Below, piece after piece: positions 22,250-31,764 of a DNA stretch of 64,000 nt. The DNA comes from Ruminococcus sp. (lineage in GTDB: Bacteria; Bacillota; Clostridia; Lachnospirales; Lachnospiraceae): positions 1 to 64,000 of the forward strand of contig JACERV010000001.1 in assembly GCA_013911065.1 (NCBI GenBank), written 5' to 3'. The first letter of the stretch is position 1. Each line of letters begins with the position of its first letter. The position numbers were made by a program, and so were the translations under genes. The notes beneath the pieces are model-generated. The model was given only the letters and a program-made list of their open reading frames with translations, made no database searches and was not told the origin of the DNA.

Positions 22250-23047
22250 GTGGATGAGATCAGAGCCCCAAACTACGAATTAGCACTGCTTGACTATCAA
22301 GCAGGCATGAAATATAAGGATATCGCAGAAAAGTACGGCGTTACCCTGAACACGGTGAAGTCCTGGAAGACCAGATACAAGTGGTCGAAGGACAATAAAA
22401 AAGGTGTGCACACAAAAATAAAAAAGGTATGCACACAAAAAGGCGGTCAGCCAGGTAATAAAAACGCTGTTGGAAACAAGGGCGGCGCTGCTCCAGAAAA
22501 GAATAAGAACGCAGTCAAGACAGGAGAGTTTGAGACTCTCTTTTTTGATGCCTTGGAAGAAGATGAGAAGAAGCTGATAGGCTTGGTCCAGTTAGACAAG
22601 GAACAGCTATTATTACAGGAAATACAACTTCTCACAGTCCGGGAACGCCGAATGCTGAAGCGCATTGATGCACTGAGGCAGCTAGAAAGATTAGAACCGG
22701 TTAATTCAGAATCGAAAGATAGGATTCCCCCGGGAATGACGGTTGTCAAAGTTCAGTCAGGCATAGAAAAAGGTGAGCATACAGACTTGAAGGAGTATGC
22801 AGGTATCCTTGGTCAGATTCAATCAGTTGAGGAGGCCTTAACCAGAGTACAGGCCCGAAAGCAGAAAGCTATTGACTCTCTGCATCGATATGGATTTGAT
22901 GATGCTCGCCTTGAATTAGAGATGATGAAATTCGAACTGGAGCTTATGAAACAGAATGGCTCTGGAGATGAAACTGAGGGCGATGGCTTCATAGATGCAA
23001 TGAATGCGATAGCTGGAGAGGTGTGGGGTGATGATGATGATGCATGA
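22250..23047 (+). CDS. terS: Terminase small subunit
   Basis: 265 residues from GTG 22250 behind GAGAGGTGG. The N-terminal helix-turn-helix ([29 protein letters not shown], written here only by position 13-41) and the basic [14 protein letters not shown] stretch match PBSX/SPP1-type small terminases. A helical centre and an acidic tail ending GDDDDA follow. It recognises the packaging site and loads the large subunit. The coding region contains two 22-bp direct repeats (22397-22441) that might be part of that site. It overlaps TerL by 20 bp. Confidence 0.88.
   Translation: MDEIRAPNYELALLDYQAGMKYKDIAEKYGVTLNTVKSWKTRYKWSKDNKKGVHTKIKKVCTQKGGQPGNKNAVGNKGGAAPEKNKNAVKTGEFETLFFDALEEDEKKLIGLVQLDKEQLLLQEIQLLTVRERRMLKRIDALRQLERLEPVNSESKDRIPPGMTVVKVQSGIEKGEHTDLKEYAGILGQIQSVEEALTRVQARKQKAIDSLHRYGFDDARLELEMMKFELELMKQNGSGDETEGDGFIDAMNAIAGEVWGDDDDA
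22397..22441. repeat. Two 22-bp direct repeats in terS (possible pac element)
   Basis: Two near-identical 22-bp units (one mismatch) begin 23-24 bp apart at 22397 and 22420. Each has a GTGTGCACAC or GTATGCACAC centre between A-rich flanks. In SPP1 the pac region lies within and near the small-terminase gene, so a packaging-site role is possible. Confidence 0.4.
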
Positions 23048-24398
23048 GAAGCTGGCCAGACTCAGGGAACGCCTAACCAAAATGAAAAACAACCGCACCA
23101 CCTCCGTTTTCAACAGAATATTTAAGTTCCAGCCATTTTCCCGCAAACAAAAGCAGGTACTCACGTGGTGGTGTGATACTTCTCCGGTCAAAGAAAAAGA
23201 TGGCATTATCGCAGATGGTGCAATCCGTTCAGGGAAGACGGTCAGCATGTCGTTGTCATTCGTTATGTGGGGCATGGCTACGTTTACCGGGCAGAACTTT
23301 GGTATGTGTGGCAAGACGATAGGCAGCTTCCGGAGGAACGTTTTATTTTGGCTGAAGTTAATGCTACGCTCCAGGGGTTATGCGGTCGTGGACCACAGGG
23401 CAGATAATCTTGTCACTGTATCTAAGAATGGCATAGAGAATTACTTTTACATATTTGGTGGAAAAGATGAGCGTTCTCAGGACCTAATACAAGGTATCAC
23501 TCTGGCAGGAGTATTCTTTGATGAAGTTGCATTGATGCCGGAGTCTTTTGTTAACCAAGCTACTGGCCGCTGCTCAGTCGATGGAAGTAAGTACTGGTTC
23601 AACTGCAACCCTGACGGGCCGTATCACTGGTTTAAGCTTAACTGGATAGATAGATGTAATGAAAAGAATATCTTATATCTTCATTTCACGATGGAAGACA
23701 ATCTGTCGCTGTCAAAAAAGATAAAAGAACGTTATCGCTCCATGTACACGGGAGTATTCTATAAGCGATACATCTTAGGTCTGTGGGCTATGGCAGAAGG
23801 AATTATTTACGACATGTTCGATGTGGACCGGCATGTTAAGCCTATAAAAGAGTTCTTTCAACTACTCATTGGTGTGAACAGATATGTGAGTATTGACTAC
23901 GGAACCCAAAATGCTACAGCTTTTTTGTTATGGAACAAGGGGATTGACAAGAAGTGGTACTGTATCCGGGAGTATTATTATTCAGGAAGAGACAAAGGTA
24001 TTCAAAAGACGGATGCTGAATATGCAGACGATTTAAAAAAGTGGTTGGACGGCACAGAGATAAAAGCAATCATCGTTGACCCGGCGGCAGCTTCATTCAT
24101 TGCAGAGTTAAGGAAAAGAGGATATAAAGTCCTAAAAGCTAAGAATGATGTGGAAGACGGAATACGGCTTGTAGGTACACTGCTGAATCGAGAGAAAATT
24201 ATATTTAGTGATTCATGCGTGAACACAATAAAAGAATTTGCTTCTTATATTTGGGATGTAAAAGCCGCAGAGCGTGGTGAGGATAAGCCTATTAAGCAAC
24301 ATGACCACGCAATGGATGCGGTTAGATATTTCTGCTATACAATATTAAGCGGAAACGTTGCAAAAATCAGTAGTAAGAAAAGAGCAGGATTTCACTAA
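23028..24398 (+). CDS. terL: Terminase large subunit
   Basis: 456 residues. The packaging ATPase has Walker A GAIRSGKT (64-71) and Walker B GVFFDEVA (about 160-167). The C-terminal RNase H-like nuclease shows [11 protein letters not shown] (about 288), IVDPAAASF and the late [12 protein letters not shown]. It belongs to the PBSX/SPP1-type large terminases. The beginning GTG ATG ATG ATG ATG overlaps the GAT repeats that code the poly-Asp end of TerS, so the exact start among these codons is uncertain. Confidence 0.95.
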   Translation: MMMMMHEKLARLRERLTKMKNNRTTSVFNRIFKFQPFSRKQKQVLTWWCDTSPVKEKDGIIADGAIRSGKTVSMSLSFVMWGMATFTGQNFGMCGKTIGSFRRNVLFWLKLMLRSRGYAVVDHRADNLVTVSKNGIENYFYIFGGKDERSQDLIQGITLAGVFFDEVALMPESFVNQATGRCSVDGSKYWFNCNPDGPYHWFKLNWIDRCNEKNILYLHFTMEDNLSLSKKIKERYRSMYTGVFYKRYILGLWAMAEGIIYDMFDVDRHVKPIKEFFQLLIGVNRYVSIDYGTQNATAFLLWNKGIDKKWYCIREYYYSGRDKGIQKTDAEYADDLKKWLDGTEIKAIIVDPAAASFIAELRKRGYKVLKAKNDVEDGIRLVGTLLNREKIIFSDSCVNTIKEFASYIWDVKAAERGEDKPIKQHDHAMDAVRYFCYTILSGNVAKISSKKRAGFH

Positions 24399-24413
24399 GG
24401 GGGTGATAAGAAG

Positions 24414-25823
24414 ATGTATGTATTTACGATGCCAGCTGATAAATTCGATGAAAGAGAAATTAATAAGCGGGCAATTAGACTTTTGATTGCAAAGCACAAG
24501 TCAGGCGTGGAGAGCCTTCGGAAGCTAAAGAGATACTATGAAGGTGACCACAAGATTTTAACTGAATCAGACAGAGAAAATAAGATAGTCTGCAATCATG
24601 CAAAGGATATATCTGACACAGCAACATCTTATTTCATCGGGAACCCGGTAAGTTATAAGAGTGACAACGATATCAAAATATTGTCAGATGCTCTAGAATT
24701 AGCTGGTGCAGATGAAACAGACGGAGATAATGGTTTGGATTTATCAATTTATGGCAGAGCCTATGAATATATCTACACCAAACAGGGTGAAACGGATTTG
24801 ATAACAAAGAATCTTCCTCCTGAAAATACGTTTATGGTGTATGACGATACCATAGAACAGAATGAACTTTTTGCTGTGTATTATTATGAGAAAGTGGACT
24901 CTAGTAACCAAACAAATACTACATATGTTGCTACTGTTCTAACAAAGAATTACAAATACGTCTTAAACATTCAAGACATAGATGGACCACAAGCTTTCAT
25001 AGAAATCCCTGAAGAACATTTCAAGGGTGAGGTTCCTATTATTGAGTATCTGAACAACAAACTGGCAATAGGTGACTACGAACTTCAAATACCGTTGATT
25101 GATGCCTACAACGCCCTCATGTCTGACCGTATCACAGATAAAGAACAGTTCATCGATTCTATTCTGGTTTTGTATGGGACTCTCTTAAGCGATGAAAGCG
25201 AAGAGGATAATGAGGGTACGGGGATAAAAGAAGGCGAAGCACCTATGCAGCGTTTAGGCAAAAAGAAGTTTTTAGAAATGCCAGATGCATCAAAGGCAGA
25301 ATATCTTACAAGGACATTTGATGAAAACGGAGTTGAGATACTCAAGAAAGCAATTGAGCAGGATATACATAAGTTCTCCCATATTCCTTGCATGACAGAT
25401 GAAAGCTTCGGCGGAAACATCTCTGGTGTAGCTATGGAGTTTAAGCTGTTAGGGATGGAGAATATCACTAAAATAAAGACCAGGTATTATAAAAAGGGGT
25501 TGCGAAAGAGAATTCGTATATTTGCATACTTCTTAAATACAAAGAGTGCTATAAATATTGATATATCTGGAATTACACCGACATTCACCCGAGCACTTCC
25601 AAGGAACCTTTTAGAGATAAGCCAAATCGTTGCGAACTTATGGAACAAAGTAAGCAAGAAAACTCTGCTATCACAAATTCCATTTGTAGATGATCCGGAT
25701 GAAGAATTAAAAGCTGTAAAAAAGGAAGAAAAGGAAAGCCTTAATCAGCAAAAAGAATTATTTGGAAACCAGCCAAATGAACCGCTTGGCACCGAGGACG
25801 GTGATATAGACGATGAAGAGTAA
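24414..25823 (+). CDS. Portal protein (SPP1 gp6-like)
   Basis: 469 residues with GGGGGTGATAAGAAG upstream. It begins with the typical helical opening and KYYEGDH-like segment (RYYEGDHKI), and a long acidic tail follows residue 440. It forms the dodecameric ring at the capsid vertex, through which DNA enters and leaves. Position between TerL and the minor head protein, and length, fit the SPP1 gp6 family. It overlaps the next gene by 11 bp. Confidence 0.92.
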   Translation: MYVFTMPADKFDEREINKRAIRLLIAKHKSGVESLRKLKRYYEGDHKILTESDRENKIVCNHAKDISDTATSYFIGNPVSYKSDNDIKILSDALELAGADETDGDNGLDLSIYGRAYEYIYTKQGETDLITKNLPPENTFMVYDDTIEQNELFAVYYYEKVDSSNQTNTTYVATVLTKNYKYVLNIQDIDGPQAFIEIPEEHFKGEVPIIEYLNNKLAIGDYELQIPLIDAYNALMSDRITDKEQFIDSILVLYGTLLSDESEEDNEGTGIKEGEAPMQRLGKKKFLEMPDASKAEYLTRTFDENGVEILKKAIEQDIHKFSHIPCMTDESFGGNISGVAMEFKLLGMENITKIKTRYYKKGLRKRIRIFAYFLNTKSAINIDISGITPTFTRALPRNLLEISQIVANLWNKVSKKTLLSQIPFVDDPDEELKAVKKEEKESLNQQKELFGNQPNEPLGTEDGDIDDEE

Positions 25824-27390
25824 TGACTATTGGGAGCGGCGTCAGGTGCAGGACGCATTTAATTACTTCCAAAAGGCAGAGGATACAGCGGACCAAATAT
25901 CAAAGGTTTATTTAAAAGCATCCCGTCTTTTATCCTTAGAAGCTGATGAGATATTCGAAAAATATCAGACAAAGCATGGTTTGTCTGAAACAGAAGCTCT
26001 TCGGCTCATAAATACTTTACAGGATAAAACTTCCTTGGATGAGTTGCTGCAAAAGCTAAAAAATGGCGATAAGAATGAATCAAAGAAGAGACTACTTTCA
26101 GTTTTGGAGGCACCGGCTTATCAGGCAAGATTGGAGCGCCTACGACAGCTACAGAACCAACTTGACCTGCTCATGCGGAATATATATCAGCAGGAAAGGA
26201 AGTTTAGCACCAGTTTCTATACGGACCTTGCCAATGAATCATATTATCGCAGCATATATAATATTCAGCAGCGTGCAGATGCAGCCTTCAGCTTTGGCCA
26301 TTTAAGTGCTAAGACTGTGGAAAGGGTTATCAATAGCAGATGGTCCGGCAAGAACTATTCGGAGCGTATCTGGGATAACACCAGGGCTCTTGCACAAGAC
26401 TTAAAGGAAGAGTTGTTAATAAACCTCATTACTGGACGGACCAACCGAGATGCGTCTGCAATTATTGCAAATAAGTTTGGGCAGGGTGCAAGCAATGCGC
26501 GCCGCTTGGTAAGAACAGAAAGCAATTATGTTTCTGGTGAACTAAATGCCGTAGCCTATGAAGAATGCGGCATTGCAAAATATCGGTATCTGGCTACGCT
26601 TGACCTGAAGACGTCACTTATCTGTCGGGGGTTGGATGGAAAGATATTTTTGTTAAAAGAAAGGATAGTAGGAAAAAACTATCCGCCGTTGCACCCGTGG
26701 TGCCGGTCTACAACAATATCAGTTGTGGATGAATCACTTATCGACAAAATGCAAAGATCAGCTATAGATCCGGTAACGGGTAAACGAATAAAGGTTCCTG
26801 CAAGTATGACTTATGAAGAGTGGTACAATAAGTACGTTAAAGGAAATCCAGAGGTTGAACTTGAGGAAAAGAAAATCAAAAATCGTTCTGCTGATAGAAC
26901 GCAGCAGAAACAGTATCGTAATATTTTGGGTGATAATATTTCAGAAAGGCTAGATGATTTTCAGAATATGAAGTATAATGATACTGAGAAATGGAAATAT
27001 GCAAAACTGGATTATCGCAGGCAGAATGAATTAATGAAACATCCTGAATTGAAGCTCCCCAATGCAGAAAAAGCAACAGTTCCGGATAGAAAGTTTACTA
27101 ATTATCTTTTTGGCGGGGAACATGTCGAAGGGCTGGCAAAAGGTAGAGCTTTTACATCAAGGCTTGGTTATTCAGCAGAGAATTGGTCCAGGCTCCAGGA
27201 AGAAATTATAAACAGGGCTGCTAGATATCCCGCAGTATATAAAAAGAATAACGGTTTTGTAGACTTGTATGAGCAAAAGATGATTTTGTATGGTGCAAAA
27301 GGAAGACCTGCAAATACGGTTGTAGGATGGGCTGTAAGTAGAGAAGGAACAGCGAGTATGACAAGCGCTTATATCAAAGAGGTGAAATAG
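25813..27390 (+). CDS. Minor head protein (MuF/SPP1 gp7-like) with C-terminal toxin-like domain
   Basis: 525 residues. A helical N-terminal half (1-200) precedes the MuF core (about 205-310: TGRTNRDASAI, YEECGIAKYRYLA, LDGKIF, PPLHPWCR). Of the six Cys/His positions intact in the lysogeny homologue, three have changed (Ser268, Tyr290, Ser299). A linker (315-410) leads to a separate C-terminal domain (about 412-525) with PNAEKATVPDRKFTNYLF and WAVSREG, which I read as DUF6883-like, a domain family found at the ends of polymorphic-toxin-type proteins. SPP1 gp7 is ejected with DNA, so the domain could enter the cell. A small DUF4926-like gene follows by 2 bp. Confidence 0.85.
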   Translation: MKSNDYWERRQVQDAFNYFQKAEDTADQISKVYLKASRLLSLEADEIFEKYQTKHGLSETEALRLINTLQDKTSLDELLQKLKNGDKNESKKRLLSVLEAPAYQARLERLRQLQNQLDLLMRNIYQQERKFSTSFYTDLANESYYRSIYNIQQRADAAFSFGHLSAKTVERVINSRWSGKNYSERIWDNTRALAQDLKEELLINLITGRTNRDASAIIANKFGQGASNARRLVRTESNYVSGELNAVAYEECGIAKYRYLATLDLKTSLICRGLDGKIFLLKERIVGKNYPPLHPWCRSTTISVVDESLIDKMQRSAIDPVTGKRIKVPASMTYEEWYNKYVKGNPEVELEEKKIKNRSADRTQQKQYRNILGDNISERLDDFQNMKYNDTEKWKYAKLDYRRQNELMKHPELKLPNAEKATVPDRKFTNYLFGGEHVEGLAKGRAFTSRLGYSAENWSRLQEEIINRAARYPAVYKKNNGFVDLYEQKMILYGAKGRPANTVVGWAVSREGTASMTSAYIKEVK

Positions 27391-27392
27391 TT

Positions 27393-27572
27393 ATGAAGGT
27401 ACAAGAATTTGATACAGTACTGTTAAAGGATGGCAGGAGAGGAAGCGTTATGGAAGTATTCCCTGATGGCTCTTTAATAGTGGATATCGGAAGTTCCCCG
27501 GAGGACTGGGAAACCCTATACGATAAAACTATACATGACATCGAAAAGATATTAACTGTATCTAAAGAATAA
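27393..27572 (+). CDS. DUF4926-like small protein, possible immunity partner
   Basis: 59 residues: KVQEFDTVLLKDGRRGSVME, a turn with P-D-G-S, and D-W-E-T-L-Y-D-K-T. This matches the small SH3-like beta barrel of DUF4926 as I know it. Such proteins are found beside DUF6883-type domains. It starts 2 bp after the minor head gene with GAGGTGAAATAG upstream, and a hairpin terminator follows. An immunity role against the head-protein domain is inference from position and family. Confidence 0.55.
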   Translation: MKVQEFDTVLLKDGRRGSVMEVFPDGSLIVDIGSSPEDWETLYDKTIHDIEKILTVSKE

Positions 27573-27603
27573 AACCACTGGTTTAAATCCGGTGGTTTTA
27601 TTA
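27571..27603 (+). terminator. Hairpin after the small immunity-like gene
   Basis: AAAACCAC (27571-27578) pairs with GTGGTTTT (27592-27599), followed by ATTAT. The U tract is weak, so it may reduce rather than stop late transcription. Confidence 0.5.
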
Positions 27604-27627
27604 TGCCCAAAACAAGGAGGTGAGATT

Positions 27628-27810
27628 ATGAGGGTAAAAACAATAAAACGCTATAATGACATGGTGCTGCGTAAAATTCAAGAGCCAGGGACGGTTTTTG
27701 AAACTGATGATAAACGTGCAGAGCATCTGGTAAAAGAAGGTGTGGCCGAGAAGGTGCAAGAAGAATCTTTGAAAGTTAGTAAAACAGTAAAGAGTAAAAA
27801 AGAGGGGTAG
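27628..27810 (+). CDS. Small head-module protein (60 aa)
   Basis: ATG 27628 behind ACAAGGAGGTGAGATT. The pattern RYNDMVLRKI, GTVFETDDKRAEHLVKEGVAEKV is common in small phage proteins before scaffolds. The tail is Lys-rich. Function unknown. Confidence 0.6.
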   Translation: MRVKTIKRYNDMVLRKIQEPGTVFETDDKRAEHLVKEGVAEKVQEESLKVSKTVKSKKEG

Positions 27811-27827
27811 TCGAACCTCTCTTTTTT
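27795..27827 (+). terminator. Hairpin with U tract before the scaffold gene
   Basis: AGAGG (27801-27805) pairs with CCTCT (27816-27820), followed by C and T6. It overlaps the stop of the 60-aa gene and may set the level of downstream capsid gene expression. Confidence 0.55.
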
Positions 27828-27908
27828 AATGCTCCGAGATGAGGATAAACTAAATTTAATGCCACTGCTTGGACTTAGTGGACTGGTTGGGGCGGAAAGG
27901 ATAATTAT

Positions 27909-28547
27909 ATGAGGAATAAGAAATTATTTGGGCGTTGTTTTATGCCTTTGGATTTACAACATTTTGCTGAAGGCGGAGACGGTGCTGGGGCCGGTGATGG
28001 CAATGGCGGTGGAACCGGTGAAGGTGATGGAACTGGTGGAACTGGCAAAGCGGATGAGCCCCCTTCCTTTGATGATTTTTTAAAAGGCGAAGGTAATCAG
28101 GCAGAATTTGACAGGAGAATTCAGAAGGCTGTGAGTACAGCTGTAACGAATGCGCAACAGAAATGGCAGGCGCTGACTGATGACAAGTTGTCTGAAGCTG
28201 AGAAACTGGCAAAAATGAACAAAGAAGAGAAAGAGGAATATTTAAGACAGAAGAGAGAAAAAGGTATTGCAGACAGGGAAGCGGCAGTAATTCGAAAGGA
28301 GCTTACGGCAGAGGCTAAAAACACTTTAGCAGAAAAGAAACTGCCTGTAGGGCTTGCGGATGTTCTTGTTTACAGTGACGCCGACTCATGCAACAAATCT
28401 ATTGCTGTTGTAGAAAAGGCTTTTCAGGAGGCAGTGGAAGCGGCTGTACAAGATAGGTTGAAAGGTGGAGACCCGCTCAAAAAAGCAAACTCAGATACAA
28501 ATTCATTAGAAGCGGAAGTGGCGAAAGCATTGTCCGGAAACTATTAA
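27909..28547 (+). CDS. Phage scaffolding protein (DUF4355-like)
   Basis: 212 residues. The opening MPLDLQHFAEGG (from residue 12) is the standard start of this family, so ATG 27942 is a possible start as well. A Gly-rich segment (21-50) is followed by a long charged helical region (FDDFLKGEG, EKLAKMNKEEKEEYLRQ). It directs capsid assembly and then leaves. It lies just before the major capsid gene. Confidence 0.85.
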   Translation: MRNKKLFGRCFMPLDLQHFAEGGDGAGAGDGNGGGTGEGDGTGGTGKADEPPSFDDFLKGEGNQAEFDRRIQKAVSTAVTNAQQKWQALTDDKLSEAEKLAKMNKEEKEEYLRQKREKGIADREAAVIRKELTAEAKNTLAEKKLPVGLADVLVYSDADSCNKSIAVVEKAFQEAVEAAVQDRLKGGDPLKKANSDTNSLEAEVAKALSGNY

Positions 28548-28567
28548 AAAGAAAGAGGTAGATAATT

Positions 28568-29500
28568 ATGGCAATTAACACATTGGCTACAGCAACTATA
28601 TTTCAGCAGCAGTTGGATAAGATTGCAGTTCAAGAAGCAGTAACCGGCTGGATGGATGCAAATGCAGGTCAGGTTAAATACAACGGAGGTTCAGAGGTAA
28701 AGATTCCTAAAATGGCCCTCCAGGGTATGGGGGATTATGACATTGATAACGGCTACATCAAAGGTGCTGTTACTTTGACGTATCAGACCAAGGAAATGAC
28801 TCAGGATAGAGGGCGTCTGTTTAATCTGGATCCAAGGGAAGTGGATGAGACCAATTTTGTAGCCACGGCAGGAAATGTAATGGGCGAGTTCCAGAGGACT
28901 TTTGTTATCCCTGAAATTGATGCTTACAGACTTTCAAAGGTGGCATCTGATGCGATTACTGCAAATAAAGCAGGTATGATTGAGTACGGGTATACGCCGG
29001 GAGCAACAGGAACTTCTGCTTTAAGAAAGCTTAAAGAAGCAATCAAAGCAGTAAGAGACATGGGATATAACGGTCCGCTTGTGTGTCACGCTACGGAAAC
29101 ATTCAAAATGGAACTTGAGTTGGAGATGGCAAAACAACTGACTGCTATTACATTTAGCAAGGGCGGAGTTCAGACTCAAGTTCCCGGTGTAGATACAGTT
29201 CCGATTATTCCTACTGCATCTAACAGAATGTACACTGCAATCACCATCTATGACGGCAAAACTACTGGTCAGGAAGCGGGGGGATATGTTAAAGGTACGA
29301 CGGCTAAGGATATGAATTTTATTTTAATGGCTCGTCAGGTGCCGATCGCAATCACAAAACTTGATACCCTTCGTATCTTCGACCCTTTGACTAACCAGGG
29401 CAAGAATGCATGGCAGTTAGATTATAGACGTTTTCATGACTTATGGACCTTAGACAACAAAATCAATGGTGTATTCGTGAATATCAAAGATGAAGCGTAA
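28568..29500 (+). CDS. Major capsid protein (HK97-fold)
   Basis: 310 residues behind AAAGAGGTAGATAATT. Features seen in this group include GGSEVKIPKM, the E-loop region RGRLFNLDPREVDETN, and DTLRIFDP near the end. It builds the capsid shell. Position after the scaffold and length fit the SPP1/P22-like coat branch in Firmicute siphophages. Confidence 0.88.
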   Translation: MAINTLATATIFQQQLDKIAVQEAVTGWMDANAGQVKYNGGSEVKIPKMALQGMGDYDIDNGYIKGAVTLTYQTKEMTQDRGRLFNLDPREVDETNFVATAGNVMGEFQRTFVIPEIDAYRLSKVASDAITANKAGMIEYGYTPGATGTSALRKLKEAIKAVRDMGYNGPLVCHATETFKMELELEMAKQLTAITFSKGGVQTQVPGVDTVPIIPTASNRMYTAITIYDGKTTGQEAGGYVKGTTAKDMNFILMARQVPIAITKLDTLRIFDPLTNQGKNAWQLDYRRFHDLWTLDNKINGVFVNIKDEA

Positions 29501-29509
29501 GGAGGACCT

Positions 29510-29788
29510 ATGATATTAAAGAAGGATAATGTAGAGCGGGAGGCTGCTGCTCCCGCGGCTGTTGCAAAACTTGAAAAGCAAGGCTTTAAAGCAGTAGAAG
29601 TCCAAACTAAGGTAACTGAAACGGAGAAGAGCGCATCAGTGCAGGTTGGAGAACTTGAAGCAATGACCGTAGAGCAACTTAGGGCGGTAGCTAAAGACTT
29701 GGGATTGACCGGCTATTCCTCGTTAAGTAAAGATGAATTGAAAGGTGTGATTTTGGATGCCGGAAATGACGAATCTGGAGAAGATTAA
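29510..29788 (+). CDS. Head protein with Rho-N/SAP-like motif
   Basis: 92 residues. The C-terminal part (about 48-85; LEAMTVEQLRAVAKDLGLTG) is a Rho N-terminal/SAP-like helix pair that usually touches nucleic acid. Such proteins are common between capsid and connector genes. It overlaps the next gene by 32 bp. Confidence 0.7.
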   Translation: MILKKDNVEREAAAPAAVAKLEKQGFKAVEVQTKVTETEKSASVQVGELEAMTVEQLRAVAKDLGLTGYSSLSKDELKGVILDAGNDESGED

Positions 29789-30101
29789 AATACTGACGGG
29801 GGAGAGTGATGTAACATTGCTCTCCCTTTTACTTGAAGATGCGCAGGAATTTGTTTTGTCGTATACGAACCGGACAGAAATTCCAGCACACTTACAAAAG
29901 ACTGTCAGGGACTTGGCTGTCATTGCCCTAAACCAGATGGGCACAGAAGGAGAGTCAAGTCGGAGTGAAGGTGGGGAAAGCTACAGTTTTGAAAGCGCCC
30001 CAAAACGTATCTATGATACGCTAAACCGGTATCGCTTGGCACGGGTAGGAGGTAGAATCTATGAGACTAAAAAGGAACCGGCTGAAACAGTATCACCATA
30101 G
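29757..30101 (+). CDS. Head-tail connector protein (gp15/HK97 gp6-like)
   Basis: 114 residues. The helical opening (EKIKILTGESDVTLLSLLLEDAQ by position 9-31) and the central VRDLAVIALNQMG fit the small adaptor family that forms the first ring below the portal. It overlaps both neighbours, as is usual for connector genes. Confidence 0.8.
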   Translation: MPEMTNLEKIKILTGESDVTLLSLLLEDAQEFVLSYTNRTEIPAHLQKTVRDLAVIALNQMGTEGESSRSEGGESYSFESAPKRIYDTLNRYRLARVGGRIYETKKEPAETVSP

Positions 30102-30435
30102 AACAGCGGCCCACGTAAAGGATGATGAGGGTAATTCCTATACGGAATACGGAACAGCTACGGTCTTTCGGGGAGAAGTCTGGCCGTCATCTGGCAAAGT
30201 GCAGGCTGAAATGTATGGTGAACGGTTGTCTTATATTCGGAATATACGGATTGACGGAAAGTACGTTATAACTACCGATAGAAAAGGTAAAGAGCATTAT
30301 GTCTTCCCTGATGGTCTGGACATTGCGGAGAGCGATGGAATATGTATATATGCATCCCCTGAAGCCGAGCCGGATTACAAGGTTATATCTATTAAACCAT
30401 ACAGGTTTTTGCAACTGGAGGCAGAGAGATTATGA
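30061..30435 (+). CDS. Head closure / head-tail joining protein
   Basis: 124 residues behind GTAGGAGGTAGAATCT. A beta-rich domain (TATVFRGEVWPSSGKV, GERLSYIRNIRI) with the usual ending IKPYRFLQLE. It fits the SPP1 gp16-like head-completion family. It overlaps the next gene by 4 bp. Confidence 0.75.
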   Translation: MRLKRNRLKQYHHRTAAHVKDDEGNSYTEYGTATVFRGEVWPSSGKVQAEMYGERLSYIRNIRIDGKYVITTDRKGKEHYVFPDGLDIAESDGICIYASPEAEPDYKVISIKPYRFLQLEAERL

Positions 30436-30941
30436 TAAGTGGAAAAGCTGAATTAGAAAAACGCCTTTTCCAAATGTCAAAAGTGGATACGAAGCCAATT
30501 GTCGGAAAAGGTATTTCTTTTGTACAGGAAGTTGCGAAAAGTAATTGTCCTGTGGGCGACGGAGAACTGCGACAGAGCATTTACACGGATGTTGACGATG
30601 ATTCTGGTATAGCGCGGGGCACATGCTTTCCAAGTGCTGCACACGGACCATACGTTGAGTTTGGTACGGGGCCTAAAGGGCAAGCCAGCCATGAGGGCGT
30701 GTCTCCTGATGTTGCCGTTGCGTATACTATGGAGCCTTGGTGGATACATGAAGGTCCTGGAGAAAAGGAAATAGACCGGGCAACAGCGGAACACTACCAT
30801 TTCCAGTATATTGACACTCCACAAGGAAGGTTTTATAAATGCACCGGACAGGCAGCACAGCCTTATCTGTATCCAGCACTGAAAGACAATGAAGAGAATG
30901 TTTTAAAAATTATGGCAGAGGAGATGAAGAAACAACTATGA
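30432..30941 (+). CDS. HK97 gp10-like tail completion protein
   Basis: 169 residues. The family signature lies in the middle: CPVGDGELRQSI and HGPYVEFGTGPKG, followed by the aromatic QAAQPYLYPAL. It joins tail to head in the neck. The small insertion with PWWIHEGPGEK is typical of some Firmicute members. Confidence 0.85.
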   Translation: MISGKAELEKRLFQMSKVDTKPIVGKGISFVQEVAKSNCPVGDGELRQSIYTDVDDDSGIARGTCFPSAAHGPYVEFGTGPKGQASHEGVSPDVAVAYTMEPWWIHEGPGEKEIDRATAEHYHFQYIDTPQGRFYKCTGQAAQPYLYPALKDNEENVLKIMAEEMKKQL

Positions 30942-31300
30942 AAAATGTAAAGGATAAGGTATATGAAGCTTTAAAATCCCAGCTGGGAGAAAACATATCG
31001 GACCAGTATCCCAAAGACTGGGCAGATTTCCCGGCCGTGCAGTACACAGAGGAAGATAACAAGGTATATGAGCACACTAGTGAGGGTGAAGCAAAGTCTT
31101 ATGTTCGGTACCGGGTAGATATCTGGCATAATCGCTCTACATCGGAATCTGCTCTGAAAGTTGATTCAGCAATGTCCGGATTGGGACTTGTGAGAACGGG
31201 CTGCCAGGACGCACCGGATCCATCAGGACTGAAACATAAAGTTATGAGATATGAAGCTATTATTGACATGGAAAATGATTGTGTCTATTGGCCAAATTAG
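30938..31300 (+). CDS. Tail terminator protein
   Basis: 120 residues, ATGA overlap with the preceding gene. The pattern FPAVQYTEEDNKVYE, YVRYRVDIW and a late MRYEAIIDMEN fit the gp17-like tail terminator fold that caps the tube. Position between gp10-like and major tail protein supports this. Confidence 0.75.
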   Translation: MKNVKDKVYEALKSQLGENISDQYPKDWADFPAVQYTEEDNKVYEHTSEGEAKSYVRYRVDIWHNRSTSESALKVDSAMSGLGLVRTGCQDAPDPSGLKHKVMRYEAIIDMENDCVYWPN

Positions 31301-31319
31301 AAAAGGAGAGTGATTTGTT

Positions 31320-31727
31320 ATGTTAGCAAATGGAGCAAAGCTAGGTTACAAAAAGGCGGGTGCCACAGAGTACACAGACCTTCCAGACTTAAAAGAAATT
31401 CCAGATATGGGTGTTGAGCCAGAAAAGGTGGATAATACCGGGCTGAATGATAAAAATATGCAGTACGAAAATGGGATCGGCGATCTTGGGGATATGGTGT
31501 ATAAATTTAAATATAGTAACGGTGCAACATCTGCTTATCGTCTTATGAGAGAATTACAGAACAGCGGTGAAACTGCATCATTCCAAGAAACTTTAAAGGA
31601 TGGAACAATCACAACATTTGATGCCCAGGTATCTGTAAAAAGAACTGGCGGCGGAGTGAATGGCGTAATTGATTGTGAAGTGGCAATGTCAATACAGAGT
31701 GACCTTGAAGTTACAGACCCGGTGTAG
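31320..31727 (+). CDS. Major tail protein
   Basis: 135 residues with AAAAGGAGAGTGATTTGTT upstream. A compact beta protein (LANGAKLGYKKAG, LKEIPDMG, ending VAMSIQSDLEVTDPV) that would polymerise into the tail tube. It lies directly before the two-frame tail assembly chaperone genes, the standard order. Confidence 0.85.
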   Translation: MLANGAKLGYKKAGATEYTDLPDLKEIPDMGVEPEKVDNTGLNDKNMQYENGIGDLGDMVYKFKYSNGATSAYRLMRELQNSGETASFQETLKDGTITTFDAQVSVKRTGGGVNGVIDCEVAMSIQSDLEVTDPV

Positions 31728-31764
31728 AAGCCGGGTTAATCTATTATTATTCAGGAGGTAAAAA

